This document shows, piece by piece, positions 10,339 through 21,500 of a DNA stretch of 64,000 bases; within the stretch, counting starts at the first letter, position 1, and each line of letters starts with the position of its first letter. Origin of the DNA: Symbiodinium microadriaticum (lineage: Eukaryota > Sar > Dinophyceae > Suessiales > Symbiodiniaceae); assembly GCA_001939145.1 (NCBI GenBank), contig LSRX01000719.1:306305-370304 (forward strand). Direction: 5' to 3'. Below the pieces are notes generated by a model. The model searched no databases. It had not been told where the DNA came from and saw only the letters and a program-made list of their open reading frames with translations. The translations under genes were made by a program, and so were the position numbers.

Positions 10339-12554
10339 ATGCGCCTCGTCGCCATTCTACTACTTTATCCATGTCTTGCACAGAACCAGTGTGATCTGAG
10401 CTACGAGGAGTCCGTGTCGCAGTGGGGGCCAGGCCTCTTACAGCAGAGCTACCAGGTCCAGGAGCGGGAAGATAGACGACTCGCCTTCAGCATCATCGCT
10501 GAAGCTAAGACTTCTGCTTCTGCAGAGAGGCCAGTGATATCGGCATCTTGGAAGCTCGTCGACCGCAGCCGCTTTGGGACCCGGATAGTGCACTTCCCAA
10601 GCTGGGTCTACGCAGGAGTCGCCGGATTCTTCGTCCTCGTCTTTCTTCACGAAGTGTATGTCTCCCGTGGCGGTGTTCCAATCTGTCAGCCGCAAAATCC
10701 AGAAAAGTCCATCGCATGTCAGCTGATGAACTTATGGAGGAGCGCTTCGCCATTTGTGGCCATGTCAATGCAAGTCCCAATCTCCTTGGATTTCGCTCTC
10801 TCCCTCCGCCAATCAGCCACGGCCTCGGGGTTCTTCCTCAGCTGCGGTGTGATCACAGGAGTCTTCGCTATGGTTGCTGGGAAAAGACTCGTGGATGAAG
10901 AGAACTGGGATCAGTTTCGCGTGCGGCGGGTGCTGGTCGTTGTTCCGCTCATCGCCGCGGTATTCAGCTTTGCATCCGCCATCTTCATTAACGAGAGACT
11001 TAGCCGTCTTAGCTCTCCAGCACCCAACTTTTCTAATTTTTAGTTCGGGCCCTAGCTAACATCGTTAAAGCACTGGATTGGCCGTTTATGTCTTTGGATC
11101 GGGGGGCAAGGACAGCGAGCAGCAGCCGGGTCTACATGATCTGGTGGGTGATGATCGGTTTGTCTTGCGCGGGATCCTTTGTCGCGCCCCTGTCAATGAT
11201 TCCGGGTATCATCTTCTGGACGAAGATTCTAATTGGCAGTTTGGGATATGTTGATCTCTTGTTTGGTCTTAAGAGGTATAAATCTGTAGTCATAAGTATT
11301 AATTATGTGTTTCGGGGAGGTTTATGAGGCTAGAGCCGAGGATTACGAAGTCCAAGAACCGAACGTTTTGGATGATCCTGACACAGTGCGCCCGAAACCT
11401 GGGCATGGTGGTTGGGCCCGGGCTTTTTGCACTGCTACGCGCTTGTGTGACTGGTGGGGGCGAGCGGGTGAGTCCACGCAGCATGATGGGATGGGTGAAC
11501 CTGCTCCTTTTGGTTTTCTCCCTCATCTCGGCCTCCTTCGGCGCCTTCGTGATGCCGGCAAGGAATTCTGACTGTGCTGCGGAGGACAAGGACGAGAACG
11601 AGGAGGATTCGGAGGACCTGGTCATGATCTCTGACGCTCACCTCGAGGCCATGGGTGAACCGGAGCGCGAGCAGGTGGTCTGGAATATGATTTGGTACGC
11701 CTTCGAGCGGCCATTCACGTTGGCAGCCGTGGAGGTGTCTACAATCATGATGTTGGAGATCTACTACGGTTGGGATCCGTACATCGCCGGCATTTACTTC
11801 ACTGCAGTCTGCTCCCTGGGAATCATCATGTCCGTTTTCACAACGATTTCCTTGCTAAAAGGCTGGCTGACGGAGTCCTACGTCTTCTTGGCCTCCGCAG
11901 CGTCGTCCATCATGGGCTGTCTGCTCCTCCTGGAGTTTGTTCCAACTCCGGGGTGGACGTTGCTTATCGCTGACTGCATTATTTACACTGGTGCGACGGT
12001 TGCCAACGGTTTTGCCGAAGGCTGGGCCAGCCGTGCAGCTAAGGAGGGCACTAGCTTCAGCAATGCAGAGTATCTAGGTAGGCCTTTGGGACATTTTATA
12101 TTTCCCCTGATTGGGCTTAAGAGAATCGTATCTACGAATATTTTTCAGAGGCTTTGAGGGGCCAACCTAGGTATCGGTTGCGACAGCTGACGGCGGTCAC
12201 AGCGAGCCGGTTCATGGGTCCCATCATAGGCCGATCTCTGGTCGACTACGGGGGCCGAAACGTTTACGCCACAGTGCAGCTGGCGATGTGCATACTGGGA
12301 ACCAGGACAGTCTACAAGACGGTGGCCCTTATCTGGAGCTGGAACCAAGCCCACCTTGGCAAGGACTTTGAGGCCAGGCCTCCCAGTAGCACCCTTTTTA
12401 CTCTTTTCTTGGTGTGGCTTCTTCTTTTCTGAACTTTGCATGGAGGGATTCTTATTCGAGAGCCAAAGAGGTGCCGCCCCCCGCGGAGAAGCTTCTCAAG
12501 GGACCGGAAGACCGCAGCAGTTCGATCGGAGCTGCCGCGGAACCTGGCGGTTGA
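10339..12554 (+). CDS. MFS-type transporter, five exons
   Basis: Exons 10339-10994, 11111-11224, 11341-12069, 12171-12372 and 12471-12554 join in frame to 594 residues. I count about 12 hydrophobic segments, including residues 85-105, 158-180, 197-217, 226-250, 266-290, 306-328, 377-396, 403-427, 436-457, 461-482 and 533-555. The segment CARNLGMVVGPG (about 273-284) is characteristic of major facilitator transporters. A very acidic loop (338-349) joins the two six-helix halves, and a later RFMGPIIGRSLVDYGG supports the same fold. The C-tail VPPPAEKLLKGPED is cytosolic-looking. ATG 10339 directly follows TTAG|G with a pyrimidine-rich tract upstream, fitting a cis or trans splice acceptor. Introns are GA-AG, GA-AG, GT-AG and GC-AG, each 98-116 nt. 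The substrate cannot be read from the sequence. The first 80 residues are less certain. Confidence 0.85.
10995..11110 (+). other. Transporter intron 1 (GA-AG, 116 nt)
   Basis: The upstream exon ends AACGA and the intron begins GAGACTTAGCC and ends GGGGCAAG. Removing it restores one frame (Asn-Glu-Thr-Ala-Ser) across two membrane segments. The unspliced frame stops inside the intron at 11041. Confidence 0.65.
11225..11340 (+). other. Transporter intron 2 (GA-AG, 116 nt) with GATT direct repeat
   Basis: The exon ends ACGAA, then GATTCTAATT begins the intron. The intron ends CCGAG and the next exon begins GATTACG. The GATT repeated at both ends makes the exact cut ambiguous but the protein unchanged: Phe-Trp-Thr-Lys-Ile-Thr-Lys. 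Confidence 0.75.
12070..12170 (+). other. Transporter intron 3 (GT-AG, 101 nt) with GTATC direct repeat
   Basis: The exon ends GCAGA, the intron begins GTATCTAGG and ends AACCTAG, and the next exon begins GTATCGG. The five-base repeat GTATC flanks the insertion as a target-site duplication would. Confidence 0.75.
12373..12470 (+). other. Transporter intron 4 (GC-AG, 98 nt) with GAGG direct repeat
   Basis: TTTGAG|GCCAGG at the donor and AAAGAG|GTGCCG at the acceptor share GAGG. Splicing replaces a hydrophobic read-through with a short polar C-terminal tail ending at the TGA at 12552-12554. Confidence 0.7.
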
Positions 12555-13711
12555 GAAAATCCTGGTCCGTAGTATAGGGCCAGCGGGGTTGCCTGGGCCA
12601 GGCTTTTGCAGGCTTGAAAAACAGAGTGTTTGACATAGGCCTTTGATTTAGCATTTCTTGCTTGGCCACCTCTGGAATTTCTTCACTCCAGCCCTGTTTA
12701 ATGTTTAGGCTTAATGTTGAGCCTTTACTAGAGTCAGCCTGAAAACCCCTGAACCCTTGGACCCCAACCCGCCCAACACCCTGAACCCTGAACCCCTTCT
12801 AAGTCTGCAGGCAAGTTGGTGTTTGGAGATGCTTGAGGCAGAAGGTTGCTATCAATCGGAGGGTTTTGGCAAGCTTTTTTTTCCAAGGGGGGGCTCTGGT
12901 GGAAGAGGCCAGCGCCTTTAAAACATGGTTTCAGCCAGGTCCGAGGCCCACGCGGGATGCCTTTTTTTCATCAGGGTGGTTTAGTAATCCAGAGTTGACA
13001 TTAGGGCATAGGGTGGAGGTAGTATACTGGATCCACATGTTGCGTAGTCTGGATCGACTTAGCTCGGCCTCAGTTTTTGTGGTGTGGCCTCGTGTGTTTG
13101 ATTACGATTCAATCGTTGTTGATGCGTTCCAAGGTCGAACAGTCGTTGGGCTGTTCTGAGTCGGCTGTGAATCTTTCCCTGGCATTACCGAGTGTGCGAG
13201 TCGAAACCCTCGAGCACGCCCGAACGCCCCAAACCCAAGTTCCCAACCCGAAGATCTCAACCCAAACCCCAAGCCCCAAACGACGTAGATTTTGAAAAAG
13301 GGGCCCTGGCTCGGGGTTTCGGGCGTTTCCATGGCCTCACCCTCTGAACCCGAAGCGTTGCGAGGCTCGGCTCGTAAGAAGCCCCAACCCAAAACCAAAA
13401 CCGAGAAGCGTACCAAGCGCCGAGACAGCATTCGCACCTCCGACTACGCGCCAAGGGGCTTCAGGGTTTTAGGGCCATGTCCGAGTGTGAACACGCGAAA
13501 CATCAAACTAGACAAGGTATTCTCTGGCCAAAATTTTAAGTCTTGCAATGGTGGTGCTCTCGCATTCTGTGATGCTGAGGCTATTACATGCAATAATCCC
13601 GGCGAAAATTCCGTAGAACCCCCTTAACAGCCCTGAACCCATCCGCCTACGCGCCAGCAACCTCGCCTGGCTTGTCCGAGTGTGAGCGCCGAAACCCCAA
13701 GCCTTAACGAG
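12555..13711. other. Downstream intergenic stretch
   Basis: It is mostly telomere-like. A basic frame from 13331 (contains SARKKPQPKTKTEKRTKRR) could be an N-terminal exon, but it overlaps CCCAAAACC-type repeats and I do not call it. A copy of the dispersed motif CTCGCCTGGCTTGTCCGAG begins at 13662. Confidence 0.4.
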
Positions 13712-15260
13712 GCTTGATGTTCTTCGTGTCCTGCTTCGACCGCGTATCTACCGGAAATGGAACTTTCGAGATCCACTACAAGGCCGGACGTGGTGGGGTT
13801 CAGACTCTTGGTGGGATTTGTGAACCTTGAGGGCTGTTTGGTTTACATATTTTGGGGTGTTGGACTATGGGGCCTTCAGAACGGAGGGCCCGGGTACATC
13901 AGGTGGGGGAGGGGTGCTGCCAACACCTGAACTCGAATTCCTGAGCCGTGTACGATACCCCACATGTATCATGCCGCAGGCACACGCTCAACCGAAAGGT
14001 TGTCGGGTAGAAAGTTTCGCAACTCATAGGAACTCTTTTGCCGATGGACATGTTTGGAGACAGGGGTGAGCACGACATACTTGCAAAAACGGGCGCCCTT
14101 ATCATTCGGGAATGTACTGAGGAAACCAAACAGCCCAAATGAGCTTGAAGCCTAATTCGACTTTGTTTTCAGGCCAAGAGCCAGATGAGCGGAAGGATTA
14201 GGTTTCTGTAACAGTTACGAGAGGGTACAAGAAGGATTGCAGAAAGGGGTCAGTTATATAGTATCTATAAACTTGCTAACTGCTTACGATCACCACCATC
14301 TCAGGCTAAAGAGCTGTGGATTCTCTTCGGCTTTGTCATGTGCTTTGCCTGGGTCTACGAGTACAGCACGGCCATGTGGCGGCCTTGCATTTCCGAACCT
14401 GTCGATCGTTTGGTGCATTTTCGGGGTTCGGGGTCTGGTACGGGTTAGAGGGTTTTGAGGTCGAAAGGATGAGGGCTGCACAGGAGGCCCTTCAGGTGAG
14501 AGGATCTTCTAGGTCGTCGGAGGTTCGGAGCACAGAGTCTTGGGCGTCAATGGCATAGCATAGGGTTTCTTGCGGGAAGACGGCAAAAAGGCGGGCAGAA
14601 TATTAAGCAAAACTGTACCTTAGAGTTCCTTAGACTGATTCTACTAGAATCTGTCCCCATATCGGCCCTAACATGATGCTTTCGTTTCGGGGGGTTGTCC
14701 GGCTTGGGGCTTTGGGCCCACTGGGCCATCTTAGAGCTTCCTGAAGTCGGGCCGAGACACGAAGTCGCAGCAAGCCATTCAATCCATAGTCGCCTAGGGC
14801 CCAGTATGTAGAAGCCTGAATGGATACCAATATCAGTCCTTAGGATTCTTTAACCCCAAGACTCCCTTCTAATTGCTGAGGCCCCTGTGTTATTCATCTT
14901 TCAGATGCTTTCGGGCTCTTGGGGTTTGTTATTGCTTTCACAGGAAAAGACCCGCATTCAGACCTTACCCAAGAGCTCCCAACCCTGAAACTTGGCTTTC
15001 AATGCGAAGCTATGTCATTGTCCTCTTTTCGAAGACCACCAGCACCTACTTGATGGTAGGCTCAGGGTTGCTGTTCGGTGTGTCGTATGGGTAGTTGTCT
15101 CCACCTGGATGCTTGGCAGTTTTCCTGACTTGCGAGGACAGCACGGGCTGCAGATGTCTGGATCAGTTGCAGAAGGCGATGTCATCAAGCAGCCAGCGTT
15201 TGTTCAGGACATCCCCCCGCTATCTGCAGCCCATCAGTTCAACAACCCCCACCGGGCCCC
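13712..15260 (+). CDS. Scattered exons of a possible membrane protein
   Basis: There are four exon-like islands. 13712-13789 (contains FFVSCFDRVSTGNGTFEIHY) lies between an AG and a GTGG. 14305-about 14400 (contains KELWILFGFVMCFAWVYEY) follows CTCAG and has one clear membrane helix. 15010-15055 (YVIVLFSKTTSTYLM) ends at ATG|GTAGGC. 15120-15260 has two readable frames, one with EGDVIKQPAFVQDIPPL and one with LTCEDSTGCRCLDQLQKAM. I could not join the phases of all four, so more than one gene or missed exons are possible. The family is not recognised. Confidence 0.35.
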
Positions 15261-15745
15261 CACCCCTCAGCACCCCAACCCCAAAACCCCAAAAGCCAAC
15301 ATCTTCGAATCTTCCCATCAAACAGGGCTCCCATCGAATCGCGCACCTGTGCGCCTTGAGCCATGCCGCCTCGACCCCTTCTAAAGAAGGCGCCGAGCGG
15401 CAGCTGGGGCGCCTTGTCCCGGCCAGTACTACAATAACTAGAGGAATGACAGTAAGATTAATTCTTATTACCATTATTTTCATTGTGTTTAGTTCATCCT
15501 TCTTCTTATTGTGATTACTGCTGCTATGACGGTTTTGCTTGTTGTTATCACTATGAGTGTTTTTTCTTATTCGTATGCTGATTAATATTGTTAGTATGGC
15601 TAATTTGGTAGTAGTGAGTATTCTTCTGACTGCTCCTATGATGATGATGATGGTGATGATGATGATGATGAACATTATGTTTATGTTTATTATTATTACT
15701 ACGACGATTATTTTTATCATTACTAGCAGTCGTAGCAGTCGTAGC

Positions 15746-15794
<49 letters not shown>

Positions 15795-15821
15795 CTAGCA
15801 GTCGTAGCAGTCGTAGCAGTC

Positions 15822-15888
<67 letters not shown>

Positions 15889-17268
15889 CAGTAGTAGTAG
15901 TAGGAGGAGGAGGAGGAGGAGGAGCAATGGCATTATCAGTTTCTTTGTTGTTACGACTTCTGCCTTGGAGTTGCTAATTTTACCATATATACCACAATAT
16001 AACGAACACCCTATTATTCTGAACTAGTAATTGAGTCTGCTATGTTAGGGCACTGCCGTTTTTCGGGGTCGCCTACACGGCAGGCTACCAGAACTTACTA
16101 GACTGCATGGAAAGACCTTGGGTGGTTTTTTATGGGAACGCTAGCAACAACAGGCCTACTGCATATATGGCCGGAACCCTCAACCCGAAACCCTAAAGGC
16201 CCTAAAGCCCAACCGAAAAGAAGGAGGCGGTTCAGTGTTCCGGCCTCCTGGCCTGCTTGACTGTTGATTTGTGGGTAGGGAAGGCTCAGTCTTGTTGGGA
16301 CGTACACATTCAAGTTCAGCAGCCAAACGCGTGGCTTCGCAGTAGGGGTCTTTCAGTGGGGTTATGGCCGGTCCATTACAAGTCTTTTCAAGGGTGTCAC
16401 TCGTGCAGTGTCGACATGTGATGACGAACACGGCGACTGCGCAGTTCCTGAACACAACGAACGAGAAATTTGCAGAGAGAGAGAGAGGGAGAGCACGAAC
16501 ACCACTAAGAGACGCAGAAAAGAAGAGACAGAGCGGATCTTAATACCATCTCTATTCAGGTGCAGGAGGCTGGGGCGCAGGTGGCAACGGGAAGTACCCA
16601 ACACCCACTGCAGCCGAATGCGCCGCTGGCCATGCAGAAGTCTTTTTTCGGGCACGTGGGCATGCAAATATAATCCTCGAAGGGGTTTTGGACCCAGGGT
16701 CGCCGCGACTTCTAGTCTGGCTTTGTTGGGTATTGCGACCGCCATGACTATTGTTGCTATGGCTGGTGTAGTCATCAGTACGACCATTACGATACTAGCG
16801 TCTTTGTGACGATCGTGATCGCGGCTTTTATTTTGATCAGTGGTTGCCCCATGTTATTATTACAGCGATCCTGACCCAACTATCACGCACTCTTTCTGAC
16901 AAAAATCATGATTATACCGTTTGTTGGGTAGTAGCAGCCAACGAACATTTCGGATATGGTAGTTTAAGGTATGTCGTGGACTTCCCAAGCTCTAAGCCCC
17001 AATCGTTTATATCAGCCTGTATCCCCCACACAAGCTCGGGGGGGACTTGTGACGAGGATGTATCGCCGATGTTGTCGCAGCAGTCTAAGCAGCAGGATTT
17101 CCAGGTCTGCTTACATGGCAGAGCACTTCACCCTTTGGACATTGAATCAAAGCGTTTTCGCTGTGCTTTCAGAAGTGTAGCAATGGGTAATAGGGTGGCC
17201 ACTATGAGCATCCTCCAACAGGCCCTTCGACAAAACCCTGCAAGCCCTCATCGAGCCCTGGTGTGCAG
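15261..17268. other. Filler with a large GTA/TAG microsatellite
   Basis: Apart from the trinucleotide array at 15640-15925, this holds telomere-like words (16160-16210), a GA repeat (16476-16494) and one weak exon candidate at about 16567-16665, following TGCAG and containing EAGAQVATGSTQHPLQ. No gene is supported with confidence. Confidence 0.4.
15640..15925. repeat. GTA/TAG/GAT trinucleotide microsatellite
   Basis: It is a run of ATG/GAT units, then GTA units interrupted by TCGTAGCAG, ending in GGA units. Frames across it encode only Leu or Ser homopolymers. Confidence 0.95.
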
Positions 17269-18495
17269 AAACCCCTCGGTTTGCTCTTTGGCCCTCGCAA
17301 GCGCAAGGAACAGATTCGGCAGGATTTCCATAAGCTCCTGGTCAAGAAGTACGGGACCATTGCAGGCACACAGCCGGGCTCCCAAACGAATAAACCCTAA
17401 ATCCCAGCCACTAGACGTTGAGCCCTTGCTATGCGGGTTCCACAGAAACCCCTTATCCAAAGACTTAACCCTAAACTCAGCCCTGAATGATAAACACCTT
17501 ACCCTATCACTTTAAATGCCCTTATCTCCACCACTTCAAGCCCTAAAATCTCTTCTAAACCCTGCATTCCCAAAAGCCTTTCAGGGGCCGGAGAAACCAA
17601 ACCCACGAAGCCGCAAGAGGCGCCTGGAAAGTCATCGACGTCAACCAGGCCTCCTGGCCCTTTTTTTTGGGTTGGCGCACCCCGCTGTGTCTTCCCGGGC
17701 TCTCCTTATAACTATACGTGTACCTTCAAGGGAACCCTTATAGCTTTCCAACGCAAGGAGCTGTGGGAGAGTATTACCTTAAGCCCCAAAGCAAAACCGT
17801 GTCGGAGGGAATTGTGTCTATTTTGGGTCTATGGGGCTTATCGACCATGTCTGGATCTTTGGTGTAGGGCCCAGGCCGTCGAAGCTTCGAGTACACGTTC
17901 GCACAGATTCGGCATTCTAAGGAAAGATGATCACGAGTAGCCCCTACTGTAGACAGTATGTACGACCAGGTAAAGGGACGGTCATACAGTGAAAACTGAA
18001 CCCTCGACCCTAAACACCATGTATGACTGTACTAGGTACGGGGGCTGTCAAGCTTGGGTTGAACTGTGTTGCAGCCCGAAGTCGAAACCCTTAAACTAAA
18101 AGCCCTTGAGAGAGTGCGTATGTGTGTGTGCGTGTGTGTGTGTGTCGTAAAGCATTGAAATATGAAGTCCTACCCCTGCCAACGCTGAAGAATGGAGCTG
18201 AGGTGGTTGCGCACTTGGGCTTCAGACTTCAAGACTTTTGCACCCTAAGCCCAAGCACACGAGCCTGGCCCAAGTCCTCAGCAACAAGCCTCACTAAGCT
18301 ACCCGGCCGGGCACGCCATGTAAAAGCTGTGGAGGATGGAAAGCTATCGTTCTTCGAGTTCATCCGCGGCTGCCAGAGCTTGGGTGTGAGCCAAGGACAC
18401 CGAATGACCAATTGGCACCAGTTTGTGGAGAAATAGCCGCAGTAGTAGAAAGTAGCAGAAGCAGTAGCAATAGCAGTAGCACTAGCAGCAGTAGT

Positions 18496-18532
<37 letters not shown>

Positions 18533-21500
18533 CTCAGTAGTGCCACCTCTGTGGCCCCGAGCCTTCAAGTGAAGATAAGTAGCAATTTTTGGATGCAATG
18601 TTTCGCGGTCCTTGCTAGAACAATGCTCAAAAGCTGATGGGTAGTTTCATGGAGATCAACGCAGAGCCACGCAAACCGAGTGTTTTTTTCTGCGAAGGTC
18701 CTTCATGTTACATTGTAGCTGCCCTACTACCGCAGGCGCCCGGCGCCTGTTTGGCGCATTAGACTTAGATCGATCTGGCTTCATCTCGCCCCTCGGCATT
18801 CAACAGTAAAACTCGTGGCCCAAGGTTCAGTCCAGTATGGATTCTGCTCCTCTCGGGGGTTGAAACTGGCTCTCGTTTGTTTTTGCTTTGTTATATTCTT
18901 TCAGCCATCGAGTCCGCACGACTCAGCGAGAACAGTGCGAGCAAATCTGGGTTCGGGTAAAGACCGGGTAAAGACTATCATCAACTACGTCTGGCCGGGC
19001 CCGGATATGTTAGGCTTTACTACACCAGCCTTATCAGCCCGAAACCCCATCCCCAACAAGCCTGAACGTTTGAGGCTGGCGGAGATAGATCCACCACTGG
19101 CAGAGATGATGACGAGCCTGTCGCTCCGCAGCAATAAGGCCCTGGTAAGGCTGCGTCTTCAAGGCACTGCCGCTCTCCCTTCAGGTCTGGGATATAGCTT
19201 GCAGGGCTCGGGGTGTACTGGTGTGAAAACGTTTTATAGTTCCATGGAGTTCTATGTCGAAGGAGCATTGGGGCCCATGGTTTGCCCCGGAACGTCGTCG
19301 GCTGGTTTGGGATTTAGTCCTTTGTCGGATCGTTCAAGCAAAGTTTTGGATGAAGGCATCGGCCCGTTGCAACAATTTGTGTGCCTGCACAGAACTGGGC
19401 CAAAACCGAACACCGAAAGTCTTCTTACACCAATGGCCCAGCAAGGAGCTGTACATCAGAATGCCACGTGGTCCGATCTCCGCGAAATGCCAAGCAAGTA
19501 TCTCTGAAGTTCCCAAGATCGAGTCGAGAAGGCAACCCGTATAAACTGCTTTTTATTTCTGCCATATCCAATCAGGCCTTTACACCCTCCGAGTTAGTTT
19601 ATAACTGGCTGACTTCATGCTATCATCTCCTCAGGGAAGCAGGTGCTCGGGAGTTGGTAGACTCTGAGGACAATCCCAAAGTTAGTGTAGTGATTACTAT
19701 GGACCTTTCGATCGCCTAAAGCACTAGACAGGTGAGGGAGACTCTAATAGCCCTTACTCGAGGCATTTTTTGTAGAAGGACCCTCGATAACCCTGAAGGT
19801 AGAACAAGTGCTGTCTGCCCAACGAAAGGTCTGTCACGATTTGGTCCGTCTTCGGCACAGTGGAGAAGGCCAGAGCATAAGTTCGTCCAGTTCAGCATCA
19901 GCCGTCAGCTTTTTGTAACAGCGGCATGGAGGGCTTAAGGAACCAGCCCACTGCATGCTAATTAGACACCGCGGGTTTCTGGGGTTCAGCGGTGATTTCG
20001 CTGACAATCGTGTATATGTCAGGACACCCCAAAATCCCCACTGGCAGCGCTGATGCCCCTCAAACAGTGCACCGAAAGTCGGAGGATTGCCTGAGGGATA
20101 CACACGCGTTTAGGGTTGTCGGGGTTGGGGTTGACCTCGTCCTCCAATCCCCATAAGGGGCCACGGTTTAGGCTCATTCTCAAGTTCTCGTGGCTTTCTG
20201 CCTATTCTTGGAAGCAGAATGGAGTATGCAAGAGTGACGGCGATCGCTTCTAAGTTCCCTGGCCCTGTAGATCCGCTTCCGGGAGCTTGATGGGCTCTCC
20301 CGGACAAGTAGCCGCGAAGCTGACTTCCAGTTCGGCACAGGCATGGGTGAAATGCTTCAACACGAAAGGCAAGCTGAGGCCATGGCTTTCAGCCGGATTT
20401 AGCCCGGTTTAGAGGTTTTGGATGTCTCGATGGTCGATTGTGGCGCGCTTTGGGCTCGCATGTTGGGGCCCTTGAATTCCCATTGAAAAGCTGCAGCTAC
20501 GAGGGGCAACACATGGGATTGAGGCTTTGCTGGGCCAAGCCGCTAAACACAAAGCCTGGATCAGCGGTTTCTAGATTTTGGTTTAGAGCGTACGGTGCCG
20601 TTGCACAGGGGTGCACGAGGTTGGTTCAGCAAGTTCGAATGCTTTACTCAAGTCTGCTCTTGGGTTTATATGGGGTTGCCCTAAAACCGTTCTCTGTAAG
20701 TTAATGCAAAGCTGGGTTCGAACATATAAACTTTATGCAAAACCTTCATATGCGAAAGCTGCCGCGCGAGAGTTGTGACAGGGAACGCTATGGGTTGCTT
20801 GTATTTCCTTGGGCCCTCGTGTAGCTCTGATCTGAATAAGGACCCTTCTAAACCATTCTAGACTTCTAGAGCTGTGTCTTAAACTGCTTGGTATAAGAGT
20901 CTTTCTACAGCTTGCATAGATACTTCGTTGCGCGCAAGAGCGCGGAAGCAATGCAAAAGCAGCGCGGAAGGGGATGTATGTAAAGGTAAAGGGCCAACAC
21001 GGCGAACATAAACAGTTGACGGTTGGCATTGGATGGGCCGGCACGGCGCCACCGACGTTTGTCAGCAGCATCATAATAACAAGAACAATGACAAACTTGA
21101 TTACATGTTCATCAGCACCTATATGGATGCAGAGTGATTGACAGACTTCGCATGGCCCTATGCATTCTACATGGTGCAACCGAATTCTACAACATGTATG
21201 ATGCCATGCCATGTAAACCAGGGGGCCTGATCTTTAACATCGGTTTGGGGGTACCTGATACATTAATCACACACATTAGGCAACCCGAAGGAATAATTAG
21301 CTGTAAAACATACTGTCATACTATGAAGCCCTATAAGCGTAGGCGTCATCCCGTCTCAACTCAGCCCTAGATGTCGCGAGAGTGCGTGAATGTCGAGCCC
21401 GCACAGACTGCCCATCTAATTACGTCAAGCCTCAACCTGAATAACCTTCCAAACCCCCAAGCATCCAACTGTAAGTAGCCCTGTCCCCGGTGTGTGCAGG

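Noticed and set aside
15220-16027. 237-codon minus frame and 156-codon plus frame
   Set aside because: They are Leu and Ser homopolymers produced by the GTA/TAG microsatellite.
16844-17515. 223-codon plus frame
   Set aside because: It overlaps the well-supported first EF-hand exon in a different frame and has no domain; the exon frame joins to the rest of the gene and this one does not.
18815-19507. 230-codon plus frame
   Set aside because: Only 19075-19149 is supported, as an EF-hand exon; the rest lies in its flanking introns.
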